64,000 nucleotides of DNA, from the NCBI GenBank assembly GCA_027574665.1, contig CM050654.1, positions 30,833,722 to 30,897,721 of the forward strand, written 5' to 3'. Within the stretch, counting starts at the first letter, position 1. Every line of letters starts with the position of its first letter. The stretch is from Rhynochetos jubatus (lineage: Eukaryota > Chordata > Aves > Eurypygiformes > Rhynochetidae). The position numbers and the translations under genes are program-made. Positions 22,199-34,029 of the stretch are shown one piece after another. The notes under the pieces were generated by a model. It worked only from the letters and a program-made list of their open reading frames with translations, ran no database searches and was not told the DNA's origin.

Positions 22199-23152
22199 AG
22201 AATCATAGAATGGTTTAGGTTGGAAGGGACCTTCAAGCTTGCCCAGTTCCAACCCCCCTGCCATGGGCAGGGACACCCTCCCCCAGACCAGATTGCTCCA
22301 AGCCTCATCCAGCCTGGCCTTGAACACTTCCAGGGATGGAGCATCCACAGCTTCTCTGGGCAATCTGTGCCAGTGCCTCACCACCCTCTCTGGGAAGAAC
22401 AACTTCCTGATATTCAATCTAAATCTCCCCGCTTTCAATTTAAACCTGTTACCCCTTGTCCTGTCACTACAGGCCCCTGTAAAAAGTCCCCTCCAGCTTC
22501 CTTGTAGACACTGGAAGGTGCTATAAGATCTCCCCGGAGCCTTCTCTTCTCCAGGCTGAACAACCCCAACTCTCTCAGCCTGTCCCCATAGCAGAGATGC
22601 TTCAGCCCTCTGAGCATCTTCGTGGCCTCCTCTGGACTCGCTCCAACCAGTCGATATCCTTCTTATGCTGAGGGCTCCACAGCTGGATGCAGAACTGCAG
22701 GTGGGAGTTTCACGAGAGCAGAGAGGGAGAATCCTACCCCCTTGATCTGCTGGCCACACTTCTGGTACAGCCCAGGATATGGTTGGCTTTCTGGGCTGCC
22801 AGCGCACACTGCTGGCTCATGTCCAGCTTTTCATCCCCCAGTACCCACAAGTCCTTCTCCTCAGGCTGCTCTCAATCCATTCTCCACCCAGCCTGTCCTT
22901 GTGCTTGGGATTGCCCTGACCCATGTGCAGGACCTTGCACTTGGCCTTGTTGAACTCCATGAGGTTGGCACAGACCCACCTCTCCAGCCTGTCCAGGTCC
23001 CTCTGGATGGCATCCCTTCCCTCCAGCGTGTCAACTGCACCACACAGCTTGGTGTTGTCGGCAAACTTACTGAGGGTGCACTCAATCCCACCGTCCATGT
23101 CACTCACAAAGATATTAAACAGCACCGATCCCAGTACTAACCCCTGAGGAAA
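22199..23152 (-). mobile_element. CR1 LINE, 5'-truncated, inactive
   Basis: A chicken-repeat-1 type non-LTR retrotransposon lies on the minus strand. About 950 bp remain: the last part of the reverse transcriptase region and the 3' end, which finishes in CCATTCTATGATTCT at 22199-22213. The reading frame between 22817 and 23152 begins at PQG and keeps the SVLFNIFV and [11 protein letters not shown] segments. The catalytic FADD motif reads FADN, so one metal-binding aspartate is lost. A one-base deletion near 22862 shifts the frame, and after further breaks the conserved C-terminal part ([20 protein letters not shown] and following residues) is read in another frame ending at 22178. Truncation at the 5' side is the normal result of incomplete reverse transcription. 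It is a dead copy. Confidence 0.97.
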
Positions 23153-23837
23153 TTTATAGACTTTCATATGAACTCCTGGAGTAACGAAGCATAAATGTTC
23201 ATATTTGCTTGAAATGATGATGATTTGATATCAACTCAATCTTCCACTGCATGAAAGTTGAAACAACAGCATGGTTGAGCTGGTGCTGCTCTCTTGGGAA
23301 GTTCCCTCTCAGTTCCATGCTGGCCTTTCCTCCCACCTCTGACACCTTGGAGGCCTGACTGCAGTATCCAGAGCTCATCACATCTGATGCTGCTCAGCTG
23401 GGCAGGAGCTGGAGCACGTGAGCCCTAATCCTTCTCCGGAGTTGCTGCGTGACATTGGACACATCGCAGCCTCACTGCTGGGTCTGCTGTGCAGCCACCT
23501 GTAACTGGCTGCAGGGGATGGCAGGGTCTGCCAGCAGAAAGTCCTTCTGTTCAGGGCAGTTTCTCTCAGGACTTGTTACCCTGACCTTAGCCTGCAGAAC
23601 CGCTTTGCTCCCAAGCAAGCGCAAAGCACTTCTGGCTGTTTAAATCTATTGCAGTTCTGTTTGAATTGAAAGATTCCTCTGTTCCTTGGCGGAGTGTGTT
23701 GTAAAACAATCAGTGACATTTGTTAAATGGAGAACACGTAGGGCAAGGACTCCATCAGCTCCGAGGAGACAGTGAGTAATGGTCTCTTAATGTTTGAGAG
23801 CTTTAAAGCTACTATAATATTCTTCAAAGTCAAGATA
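23153..23837. other. Stretch with no recognisable gene
   Basis: Unique sequence beyond the truncated end of the CR1. Only short overlapping frames were seen. Confidence 0.5.
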
Positions 23838-24104
23838 GCGCGGTGGGGCTGCACATTGCTATCCCATGTTCAGCGGCAGACTGTCGCTGAGCACGTAGCC
23901 AGCCACCACGCTTCAGCATCATCTATGCAGAGGGACAGGAATTAGTTGCTGTGCAACATGCATCACAGACGAGACAGATTTATTATTTACTTGCCAGTGT
24001 TCCTGTAGCACCCATCACTCAGCCGGTTACCCGCGTCCGCTAGACGCTGCTTTGCACTTCTAGCAGTGTCTGCTCTGCCCTCGTCCCGACACAAATCAAT
24101 ACGC
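23838..24104. promoter_or_regulatory. CpG-enriched patch
   Basis: About fifteen CpGs occur in 270 bases of only moderate GC content (for example GCGCGG, CCCGCGTCCGCTAGACGC and CTCGTCCCGAC), while the flanking kilobases have few. Retained CpGs suggest germline hypomethylation or selection. No coding frame or core promoter motif is evident. Confidence 0.3.
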
Positions 24105-27100
24105 TAAGCCTCTGTGCATTTGGGAAGGAGGAAAGGGTTGCACAGCTGTCACCACAAAAGGGGGTGCATGTCTGTGATTGGATGGAAACCTGCTGGACAT
24201 GGGGCTCCTTGTTTGGATCCCTCAGACCTGTGGTACCAATGATCCCTATCCAAGGGCTTTGTCTTACCCCTCAGTCAAGGTCCTGTCTCTGGAGGGCTTG
24301 GAAGAAAAGGCAGGACAGTAACTTCATTCCACGTCCCATACTGAGTTTGTTTAAACTGAGTGTCTCTTCCACTCACGTGCAGATCTCTTGAGCTTAGCGG
24401 AGGAGGCTGTCCTGAGCACATGCAGGATCTCAGAGGCTACCCACCAGCCAGCGTTACCGCTTCTGCCCAGCCTTCAACCCCATCTGCCACTGATACATGA
24501 AGATGCATATTAATGCTATTGGAAACGTAGCTGAGTAACAACTACATGGTAATGAACTCTGCATTTTTAGCTCCAGAGTCTCTGGGACAGAAGGATGGAA
24601 GCAGAGGGATGATTTATATCCTCAAACCTGTTATTTACAAGCAGTCACGTTCCTCATCTTCCTGTAGACAAATTGAAAGAGTTGTAAATTTGCCATATCT
24701 AGTCCCTTGAGCTAATGCTTATGGGAGATGTAATTTAAAACATTCATCTGTCCTGGAGAACTGAGCCTGAACAGCATTGCCATGGAAATAGGTACAAAAC
24801 CTGAAAAAAGGTGGACGCACTCCTCACAGTCCTTTCTATAAAGAATTTACTGTCCATATAGGCACCACAAGAGAAGCTGAAGGGAAGTTAGACCTTCTGA
24901 GTGGCAATTCACCTTATTAATCACTGCCACTAGAGACTAGTTAAGAACTAATTAAGGGCTAACTGTGGGTCACGAGAAGTGAACTAGCTACCAAATAGGC
25001 ATGACAGCACTGGGCATTTATTCCCTAACTCATCATATAGACCTGAAAGTGCTGTGTGCCCCCCCCCCCCCCCCCCACTTTTAGTAAGCATGGGACTACT
25101 GACATTTTAGAATTGATCTGGGAAACAATTCTGACTTGTTTCTAAGGACAAATCTTGTGTGTGTGTCTGTGGGAATACAGCTGCTATGTGAGATAAGGTA
25201 TAAAGTGAGGGGCTAGGGATCAGGCCTTACAATATTTGTACTTCTTCCTTTCCAGACACTTTTATGAGGGCAGTATTGTTCAGTAGGACTCACCCCTCAC
25301 AGAAGCATTTGTAAGAGCAGGGATGGTGAGGGACTGTTACTTTCCTTTGCAAATGGTCCAATATTTAGTATCATCATTCCCCAAGTGCCTGTCGCTTACC
25401 ACACAGCATCCTGAGTTTAAGGAAGAGGTGAAATATAGCTATTTTCTGTACTTCATCTGTTTTCCAAGCAAATCTGCTTTCAGTCTGGAATATGGATTTT
25501 TGAGGGCTAATGTGGAAGTCAATAGATCTAGTTAAATGGATCAGGTTCCCTTTAAATTCTAGTAATAGCACTGGCTTGACTGGAGTTGTTACTATCTACA
25601 AGAAGGGATTGCCAGTTGTGCCATGGACTACTTATGTGCAGGAAGAGGCCAAGCCTCTGTAATACCTTGTGCATGAATTTCTCCTTTCCCACCTTCACAG
25701 CTTGTTTCTTGCTCTGAGTAGAAAGCACCAAGTACAGTGTCTGCTCTGGCTCATGGGCAGAGCTAACGGCAGATCCGCAGCGTCCTGACCATAGGCTATG
25801 GCATGAACCTGCTTGCTGTCCTGCTATAACGCTGCCAAACACATCTGAAGCCCATAATATTTTCCTGCTTAGATATGATCATGAAATGGGGGAGAAGGCT
25901 TTACCTATTTGTCCAGGTAATGTTACAGGCAGATTGCCAAATTCCTCTGTGCTCTGGATCTGCCTGTCTTTCTGTGTGTGCATGGATTAACCATTTCTAG
26001 GAGCTTTGCAGTGCCTGATGAAATGGGCCTTCACAGAGTCTTGGTCCTGGGTCTGTCAGGGCATCTGCCTGCCTGTTCCCTCCATCCTGCTCGGGTATCT
26101 CAGTGCTGTGCTGAGTAGCAATATGCCAGTACTAATCAAAACACATCTTCCATTGTGTTCCTTTGCCAGCACTGCCAGATGTTTTAAAATACCTCTCCTA
26201 TATGTGATGCTCTCTGGCTATTGTCTTAATTTCCCGCACAGCTCCTAGGTGTGTTTTCTCTTTTAACCAGGCGTTTCATGTATCTGGCAATGGTGAGTGC
26301 CCCATATTTTCCAGAACCACTGTTGCTGCTATCTGCACATTATCTATCCCTCTCCCTCTCAGAGATACAGTCCCTGTCATGGCATTGGGCCCTCCCTTCC
26401 CTGCAAAGAGGCAGAAGGAAAAAAAGTCACTTCATAAATTCCCCCATTTCATCACCTGCTGACTCCGGTTCACCCCTATCATTTCTACTGGAATAATCAT
26501 CTTGTTTACTTTCTGTCTGGTACAGGCTTGTCCGCAGCGCATTATGCTTCCTGGTAACCTCTCTGTAAGTCTGATACTCAATATCTCTTTCTAGTTCCTT
26601 AATAATCCTCCTAACTCACTTTGCCTTGTTTTTACAGGTCTTCTAGTCCCCTTGCTAGGTAGTTCATATCTTTAATACAATTCTCTTTATTGCTTGTACT
26701 CCTCTTTGCCTTCTGGCCCAAACACATTGGCCTCTAAAGCCTTGGGTTGTGCTTCTAGTCTAGACTCTAGACCTGTAATTAGCACTGAGCTCACAGCAGG
26801 GCAAACAGTAATTTTACAGTCGCCCATGGACCTGTGCGTGTGAGAGAGTGTTCAGGGGCAGAGCCTGGGTTTCTCCGCTCCCCAAACTGTCTCTGCCCCT
26901 GATGCTCCAAAGGCCCCTCTTAGATGGTGCTGTTCCTTTCCTTTTCTGTGGCCTGTTGTTATTTCAGGTACTAACTTTGTCTCTAATTTATTAGGCCTCT
27001 TTGGCATTTACCACAGTAGAGCTGGGCATGCAGGTGTCTCCCAATTGCAGGTAAGAAAGATGTCCCCCAGGTAGTACTAGTAGGGCCACTACCTCTCATT

Positions 27101-27427
27101 TTCAGGCTTATATCTGCAGAGCCCAGATACCAGCTCAGTGGAAGCAGAGGAGTGGATTTCACTGGTGCCCTAAGGCATGTGGAAATTAATGCTGGAGTCT
27201 CTATACAGGCACTTTTCAAACCTTAAATGTGTAAGTTAGTTAGAAAAAAGTGTGAGGGTATCCCAGGATGGTGCTAAAGCTGGGATGAACTCAGGAGATT
27301 CATGACTGATGGCAATGGGTAGTGGAGTACACTAGGGTGTTCTGTAGATCAGGCTCTCACAAAGCAAGCGTGAATTCTCGTTCTAGTCTGTTCTGCTTCG
27401 TGGATCTCTTTTATAATCCCCGTAGCA
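24105..27427. other. Stretch with no recognisable gene
   Basis: Unique-looking DNA. It contains the poly-C tract at 25059-25076 and a short GT-rich run near 25157. A TTTATT at about 26987 would be an AATAAA poly(A) signal on the minus strand, the nearest such signal downstream of the minus-strand exon candidate at 27686-27842. Confidence 0.45.
25059..25076 (+). repeat. Poly-C tract, 18 bases
   Basis: An uninterrupted run of C on the plus strand. Long C runs can form i-motifs, with G-quadruplexes on the other strand, and are prone to length errors in sequencing. Confidence 0.9.
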
Positions 27428-27492
27428 GGGGACTTGGATCCAGATGATCTTTAAAGTCCCTTCCAACCCAAACCATTCTATGATTCTATGAT
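27428..27492 (+). mobile_element. CR1 LINE 3' end, very short
   Basis: GATGATCTTTAAAGTCCC, then TTCCAACCCAAACCATTC and two copies of TATGATTC-type repeat, is the extreme 3' end of a bird CR1 on the plus strand. Only about 65 bp remain, so the insertion was severely 5'-truncated. Confidence 0.95.
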
Positions 27493-27602
27493 ATTTTGTC
27501 ATTGATTGTAAGTGCAAGATTGGTGGTAGATAGCTGTAACTAGTCCCCAGCTGGGTAAGCATGTGAAGCAGGGTATCACGTGCACAATTTCTTCTTCTCC
27601 AG

Positions 27603-27766
27603 TATCAGGAACAAATCCAAGCAAGTTTTCGTCCCATATCACAGTCTTCAGCCTGTACCGGTGTCAGGACTGATTCAGCCACTCCCTATGAGCCCCAGTC
27701 CTGCTTCACTGGCACGCAGGCTGGGGGCCTGCGCCATGCGGTGCAGCCGGGGGACGCGAACAGTGG
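27603..27766 (+). other. Candidate exon, plus strand, unidentified
   Basis: The acceptor ACAATTTCTTCTTCTCCAG and the donor AACAGTGG|GTAAAT are both good. The 164 nt between are open in frame 0 (54 codons plus two bases). The translation starts YQEQIQASFRPISQ and is polar and glycine-, serine- and threonine-rich, with no family that I know. Its 3' half keeps several CpGs, which may indicate constraint. It overlaps a minus-strand exon candidate (27686-27842), so at most one of the two is likely to be coding. Confidence 0.25.
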
Positions 27767-27842
27767 GTAAATGGCAAAGAGGCTCTCCTCCAGGTCAGTG
27801 TCACTCCCACTGCTGTCTACAGGCTCTTCACAGCAAGCTGTG
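27686..27842 (-). other. Candidate terminal exon, minus strand, unidentified
   Basis: On the minus strand the strong acceptor TTTACTCTCTTTTCAG opens a frame of 51 codons after one leading base, ending at a TAG at 27686-27688. The first third is acidic and serine-rich (CCEEPVDSSGSDTDLEES), like a casein-kinase-type tail; the rest is proline- and cysteine-containing. The nearest minus-strand AATAAA lies about 700 bases downstream, beyond the CR1 tail. The overlapping plus-strand candidate is an equally good reading. Confidence 0.22.
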
Positions 27843-29574
27843 CTGAAAAGAGAGTAAAGGCCACAAATGAACTTTCTCCTAATCCCTTGAGGAACAATTC
27901 TGTCTTTAATGGCGAAAAAGCTGTGACAATATGCCCCCATCTTCCTGATGCGCAGAAGCTACAGATGTGCTTTTAAGCCCTACAAGCTTCGGCATGTGCA
28001 TAGCACATCTGGAGCCTAGCATTGCTCTGCTTTGTTGCTGGAATTTTGAAACACCAAAGCTTGCATTAAAGTGGAGGAGACTGAGATCAAGTAAGACATG
28101 AAGGCATCATAGTTGATCACAGAACATAGTTATGCTCTGGCATACCAAGAGGCAGTGAGCGCTTTTGCTTTGGAGAGGAGAATGGTGCTGAGAACTCCTG
28201 GATTCTTTTATTTTCAGATCCAGAGTGTGCCAAGCAAACCTGCTTGCTGTTTGCCTGGATACCATTACAAAAATTCATAGAAATAGGTAAGAACACAGTG
28301 TGTGGAATAAAGTATTAGAGACAATGTTTCATGTGATGTTACAAGCAAAATTAATTCCAGTTGGCTGGGAGGTAAGTGCTGGCAGGAGGCTTCAGGGACA
28401 CATTTTGGATGGCTAGGATATGAAATGCATACTCCTGTCTCAGAGGGGCGTGTGTGTGTTTTTCTATGCTTGATTATTAATGTGTATATTTACTTTGTCT
28501 TGCTGGAAGAGACAAAAATGGAGGTGAGGAGTGTTCTGAGTAATCCCCCAAGCCTGTGTTTCAGCAGGACTTTGGCCAAAGCCTCCTGAATCTTCTGGGG
28601 CAGGGGTCGTCTCCCCTGCCCGCAGGCCATCTAAATGTGCCTTCATCTCCTCCTAAGGGAAGGGTTGGAGGTGAGCGGACAGATTGCCTGCCAGAAGAAT
28701 GGGTCTCCCATCAGTGACCAGAGGGACCATCTCAATGAGTGTGTTAGACTACAGGTGTCACTTCTGGATAGCTGAAGCTAGGTGAGAGTTGTCCCACACC
28801 CGTGGTCACACTTGCGCAGATATTTAATGGGAGTTACCTTACTGCCTCTATACTTAAAGACTCTGGGAATTCTTGTATTCTCTAGAATGCCACCCATTGC
28901 AAGTAGCTGACAGTACATGCTCCTGAGTACTGGAGAGAAAAATACTTTCCAGTTTGAGGATTTGGGGAATAAAATGGTAAGATAAAATCCCATCATTCCA
29001 ATTTCCCTGTTGGTTTCATCTTCTGATATCGAGTATGTTCTGATGTCAGTCAGGAGAACTGCTGGCAGTGGAGTTAATGCTGCACAGTGCCTTGCGGCAC
29101 AGCACAACAGCATTACTGTGCTGCCTCTGATTTGAGCGTTTGTAGGAATATTAGTTGGGACTGAGGTGCAGCCTGGGAGGGAAAGCAAGACAGGCATAAC
29201 AAGGAGATGAACCTTTCTGAAAGGATTGTTGTCTTTATTTCATTGTCTTTTTCAAAACCATCCATAGTGTCTTCCATTCCCCATTCCTCAGCAGTTTCAG
29301 AACACTTAATTAAAAGGTCATATTCATCTGTGCCTGGTGCCCTAGATAGCTTCTGCTTCCACTTTCAAGAGAAGCTAAAATTCTGTAGTGAGGATCAATG
29401 GAGAAAATATTAGACCAAATTGGGTAGACACCGTTTCTGTGGAACGCAGGGAGAAGGAAAGCAGATGTAGAAATCACATCTCCTGACAAGACTGCTCAGG
29501 CAAGGCATTAGTCACAGACTGGGAGTCAAATGGCTTCCTGAATAACACCAGGAAACAGCAGCTATCATCAAACG
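27843..29574. other. Stretch with no recognisable gene
   Basis: On the minus strand a 139-codon frame spans 28778-29197. Inside it, TATTTTTCTCTCCAG and AAG|GTAACT about 90 bases apart look like splice sites, with one open frame. No domain is recognisable, and I treat it as a pseudo-exon. Confidence 0.4.
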
Positions 29575-29680
29575 ACACATCTCAATATGATACTTTGGGG
29601 CAAATTGCTTAATGCATATGCATTTCGGCTTAACTCGCTGTGAAATAAGGACAACACAGTGTTCACTCATCCCAAAAAGT
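29575..29680 (+). mobile_element. MIR-like SINE fragment (sense)
   Basis: GGGGCAAATTGCTTAATG followed by GCTTAACTCGCTGTGAAATA and AGGACAACACAGTG parallels the MIR order GGCAAGTTACTTAACCTC, CTCATCTGTAAAATGG, ATAATACAGTACC. It is diverged but collinear. Confidence 0.5.
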
Positions 29681-32600
29681 AAATACGTAGGGAAGGTAAT
29701 AAGATCGCTAGATATTCATGTCATGGATGATACATTAGGGTGTACTGTGCACTGAAGCTTGTGCACTGCTGCCTGTTCTTGACAAACATGCCATTTCGTG
29801 TGGGGATATCTGGCAGCATGTACTTAATCATCATGGATTGGAGAGGTTTCACCAGTGTCCTGAGTGGGAGGTATCATCCTGTTTGTGAGAAGTGCTCCTG
29901 CCCTCTGATACATGTCAGTGAAAATTCTGTACTCGAGCACTCTGGATGTCAGACGCACATTTTTCCATGCATGCCCTCATGCTCATACATGGTGGAAAAC
30001 TAAACAAGCTACATTCTCTTGCCCCTTAAGCGGGAGGTTATTAAAATGTGAACTCCATAGTTAAAGTTGTAAAGACAATTTCATAACTCATGTAGTAATG
30101 TTCCCTCTATTTAATAAGGCAATTGGTTGATCTTCAGCAGCAAATTATACTTTTTGAGCATTTAAGTAATACTTCCACTTGGCTTCCAGTTTACGAGGCA
30201 ATTTAATATTACCCTGGGCTCACTCGTGCTGACTGTACAGAACTTCTGGTGTTGGGCATTTATTCAGCATAGAAGCTTGAGCAACGTTATTGCTATTTTA
30301 TGCACAATATGGGAACATTTCCTTTAGAAATCTCCCCTTTGCCCAGCTACCACCAGTGCATTTGGAGCATGCCCAATTCTGGCAAACAAATCCAAAAGGA
30401 ATGGATTAGTCCAAGTGCGCTGTGTAGGCAGCCACCATCAGGAACACCTGGCCCAAAGAGGACATGGTGCCAGATTTCAAAAGCCAGCCTGACCCAGTCA
30501 CCATTTCTTCAAAAGCACCAAAGGACCTGGTGTCTCCCCTGAATATTGGGGAGAATTCAAACATAGGAATCAGAGGCCTTGAGGAAAACTATTTCAGAGG
30601 GAACCATCGAACAAGAACTGTCAGTATTTCCGTTGAGCCCTAAATGAAGAAGATGATATTTTTGTGACACTAAAGCTGTTTTGGTTTTCTGTTGAGGTTG
30701 GCTCATGTAATGAAAGATACTGCTGCTGTCTACAAACCTTCTCGCATCTGTAGCCGTAGACCACGGCCATCAAGACAGTCACAGCTGGCGTCCTCGCAGT
30801 GCTGACAGCAGAAGTCCTAATCCATTTGCAATTATGGTTGTACTGGAAATCTACCAGGACACTGGAGCTGATTCCTGGAGACAGAAATATCCTACTTGTA
30901 ATATCCCTTTTTTCCAAATGGATCCTCCTTTAACTAAAAGCCCACCCTAGCCTGGAAACATAAACATGTTTATTCCAGGATGTTTCAGCACATTTTTGAG
31001 AAATTGCCTTTAGGTGGCAGCAGGAGCACAAGATATTCAGCCTCTTCCATACTCCGGGCTGCTGCGATGGCGAGGCTACCTGCTGAACATAAACCCAGTT
31101 TTACAACGCTTTCACAGCCCAACACACGAGTTTTTATTTTCATTATTAGAGCAGCTTGCTGATGAGCTGACATCATGAGTCAAGACTCCCACACCTCTCT
31201 GGCCTGTCCTTCGGGTCTCTGTGTAACTGCTCTGACAGTCTGGATGCGTAACAATATGGATATGATGCAGTCCCTGCCTAGGGAATCTCAGCCTGGACTC
31301 ACCTACACATAACATTTCGATGGAGTGTGAAAGGCAAGGAGGTGGGGAGGAGAATGCTCCAGATTACTGTGTTGCTTGCTCGCCTATTTTACGAGTCAGG
31401 GCAAAGCTATCCATAGTCTAAATGCAATTGCAGGAGAGCTGCTAAATTTTGCAGAATTCCTCATCTCTGGGAATGTCCTACTGCTTGCTTATCTGCGGGG
31501 AGGCCAAGAGATACTTCTCTATTCCTCCCCTCATTTTTACACTCTTCCTTCCTTCAAGTCTTGTTTGCTTTGGAAGGAAATTCCCAGCTGATGTGTCCAT
31601 CACATTCCCTGGGAAATGCTTTGAAGTTTATGGTCTGCTTGTGAGACAAGGAAGCCTGCAAAATCTTTTCTCTTTGGACACCAGTATGTCGAGGGGTCTC
31701 TCAGGAAGAGGAACAGGGATCTGGAAGTGTCAGTTCTCTGAACTCCATAGAATGCCATTCAGGCACTTCCATCCATCTGGAAAGGAGCAAATAGCTCCCA
31801 GTACTGCGGAGGGGGACCTGCCTCAGGCCAGGCTGGCCTTGAGCTCATGGAAAGAAAGGTAGAGTCTGAACTACGGCTGTCATCTCCCTCACTATGAAGT
31901 GATGGATGTAGGCTCTAGCTGGGTGCCCATGGTTGGGGACCTCAAGTGATGGCTCATATGCTGCTGTATAAAAGCCTGCTCTGCTTCAGACCCTTCTGCT
32001 TTCTGGATTTGCTGGCCTCAGATTCCTGATTTCTCAGTGCTGCTCCAGAGGATAAATCACGTTTTTCCTATATGTTGGGCTCCTGCCTTCTCAGGAGGGC
32101 CTTGAAGCGGCACCAGCTTTTTGAAGAGCAAGCATATACATCTGGTCTATATGTGACCTGTGGAAGCTGCTGGCTGGCTGGTACAGGTCCCACTATCCTG
32201 GCATTCTCTGTCACGCTCAAACCTCCTTCCATTCATCTGTCAATGAACAACTACCGTTGCCTTACACCCTCCTGGAGCCTGGCCATTTATCCAGCTTTTA
32301 TGGTGAGTAAATAATATGCTCAGTTATATGTCTGGAAATAAGGTTCTGTACAAATTCCTCAGGCAATCAATATACAGAGTAATTTTATGTTAGAAATAGC
32401 TTGTTCCAAATGGCCATATATATCTTTATTATACTGTAAATTCTCACACTGTCACTGGAAGCCACATATGCCTTATTACCCAGCTTTGGTTGCAGAGCAA
32501 ACTCCTTCCCTTTCCAAGCCTCTTTCTCTCTCCTCCCGTTCCCTTGGCTCAAGGCTTAGGAATCAACCAACCTCTCCAACACACTGCAAAATCTCCTTCC

Positions 32601-33781
32601 CTTCCTGATACAGAAGTGTCCTCTTGGGATTTTATTCTGTCCTTGAAGACCCTACTGCAGCCTTCTTCCAAAAAAAATCCCAATCAGGCTTTGAAGGTCC
32701 ATTCAATCAGGCAAGAAGCAGAGTGTGCTGATATCCGCAGGTGGAGAACGAGAGCCCTTGAACACAGGCTCAGCTGACCCCCTAGAAGCACTCCCATTCT
32801 AATTCCTAAGATGGGGAAATGAAAGCTATTTGCAGGGTTAAAGTTACAGGCATTGGATGCAGCAAAATAAACAACAATGGCTTGAAGAGAAGACAGGAAG
32901 ATGAAACATGGCTGTGCCTTGGGAGCAGTCACTGCTTGCTCAGCATGCTTTGCTGCTGTACACCAGCTCAGAGTGTGTCCCACCTTCAGACTCTGAATTA
33001 CTTCAGGGGAGGTATCTCTTTTTTACTGTTCTTAGCACTGTTGTGCCTGGAGAGAGCGAGCATGGCTTGTCCAGCTCTGGTGCAGCTGTAGCAAAGCTCC
33101 GGCTAGGTCAGAGGCAGAGCCTGCCATGCAAGAGAGGGGTGATGCTCACAGGGATGAGAGGCATGGGTTGTAGCTTACTGTGGAGCTCAGCTCAGCAGAC
33201 ACAAATTTCTTTGCAAATCCAGCATGTTTGAGCAAGTTCTGAGGAGGCAAATGCCTCACTAGGAAACCGTTTATGTTTGTCAGGTTGAGTGTGGGAAATC
33301 GTTGCAGGGCTGGGTCTGGGTGGAGGGAGTGAAACATGTCCCACAGGTCTGGGACCAAGAAGTTTCTCCCTATGCAGTAAGAGGTTCCCTTGGAATGAGT
33401 ATTTCTCTGTGCCAGAGGCTGGTGCTCTGCTTAGTACAGGGGTGCCCACATCTTCAGCTGCAGAGATATTAGTTGAGGCCAAGCCATGACCTTGGACCAG
33501 AGATCCCAGGGGAGACTTGCTGCCAGCTCCATGGTCTGGGAGAAAGGGGGAAAGTGAAGTTGCTCAGCGTGGTTACATGGCATGTTTAGGAAGGCTGTTA
33601 GTAAAACACAGCCAGGGCGACTGGCTCCAGTCCTGTGGGACAAGGCTTGCATCTCTGTGAGCATCACCTCCCTGCACTAAACAAGGTGTGAAACCCCACC
33701 TCAGCTCCCTGAAGGCCAGCATTGCTTGTGTGGGGAGGCAGAGCTCTGCTGGAAAAGCCGATGCAGTCCTGCAAAATGAAG
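29681..33781. other. Stretch with no recognisable gene
   Basis: AT-rich DNA, repeat-poor, between 30110 and 30310. On the minus strand between about 30890 and 30749, TTTCTGTCTCCAG and GCGAGAAG|GTTTGTAG are a well-matched splice pair with one open frame of about 46 codons. Another frame there reads as a cysteine-dense stretch (CCQHCEDASCDC) but is closed by a TAG just upstream. TATAAAAG at 31968-31975 resembles a TATA box but has no other promoter sign around it. Confidence 0.4.
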
Positions 33782-33984
33782 TCACAGCTGGAGGCAGCGG
33801 GCACATCCTTTGCTGGTGTAAATCACCACGACCTGATTGATTTCAGGGCCAGCCTTGGTATTGAAGATGTTGTCCAAAGTTCTTTCGAAGGAGTCTTTAG
33901 AGAAATGTTTCCCCCTTGGTCTCCTGTTAACTTGCCTGTGATAATACATCTGCAGCATGCTATCAATGCGGAGCTTGCTCACAA
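33782..33984 (-). other. Candidate exon, minus strand, unidentified
   Basis: On the minus strand a long pyrimidine tract (TCTCTCTCCTTCTTTCTTCTTCTTGTGAG) precedes a frame open for 66 codons to a TGA at 33782-33784. The translation is basic and reads like an ordinary globular protein (KLRIDSMLQMYYHRQ; later HFSKDSFERTLDNIFNTK). It could be a terminal exon ending VVVIYTSKGCARCLQL, a strand-and-CxxC pattern reminiscent of thioredoxin or glutaredoxin folds but too short to assign. It could also be an internal exon ending at CAG|GTCGTG near 33838, a weak donor. The plus strand is also open here, which counts against certainty. I could not match it to a known protein. Confidence 0.28.
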
Positions 33985-34029
33985 GAAGAAGAAAGAAGGA
34001 GAGAGACTGCTGTTCATCTTATTGACTGC

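Noticed and set aside
22622-23140. 172-codon plus-strand frame
   Set aside because: It is the complement of the CR1 reverse transcriptase region and has no meaning of its own.
28778-29197. 139-codon minus-strand frame with internal splice-like sites
   Set aside because: Two of three frames between the sites are closed, no domain is visible, and the length is at chance level.
31968-31975. TATAAAAG as a TATA box
   Set aside because: Good match, but no supporting promoter element or downstream exon was found.
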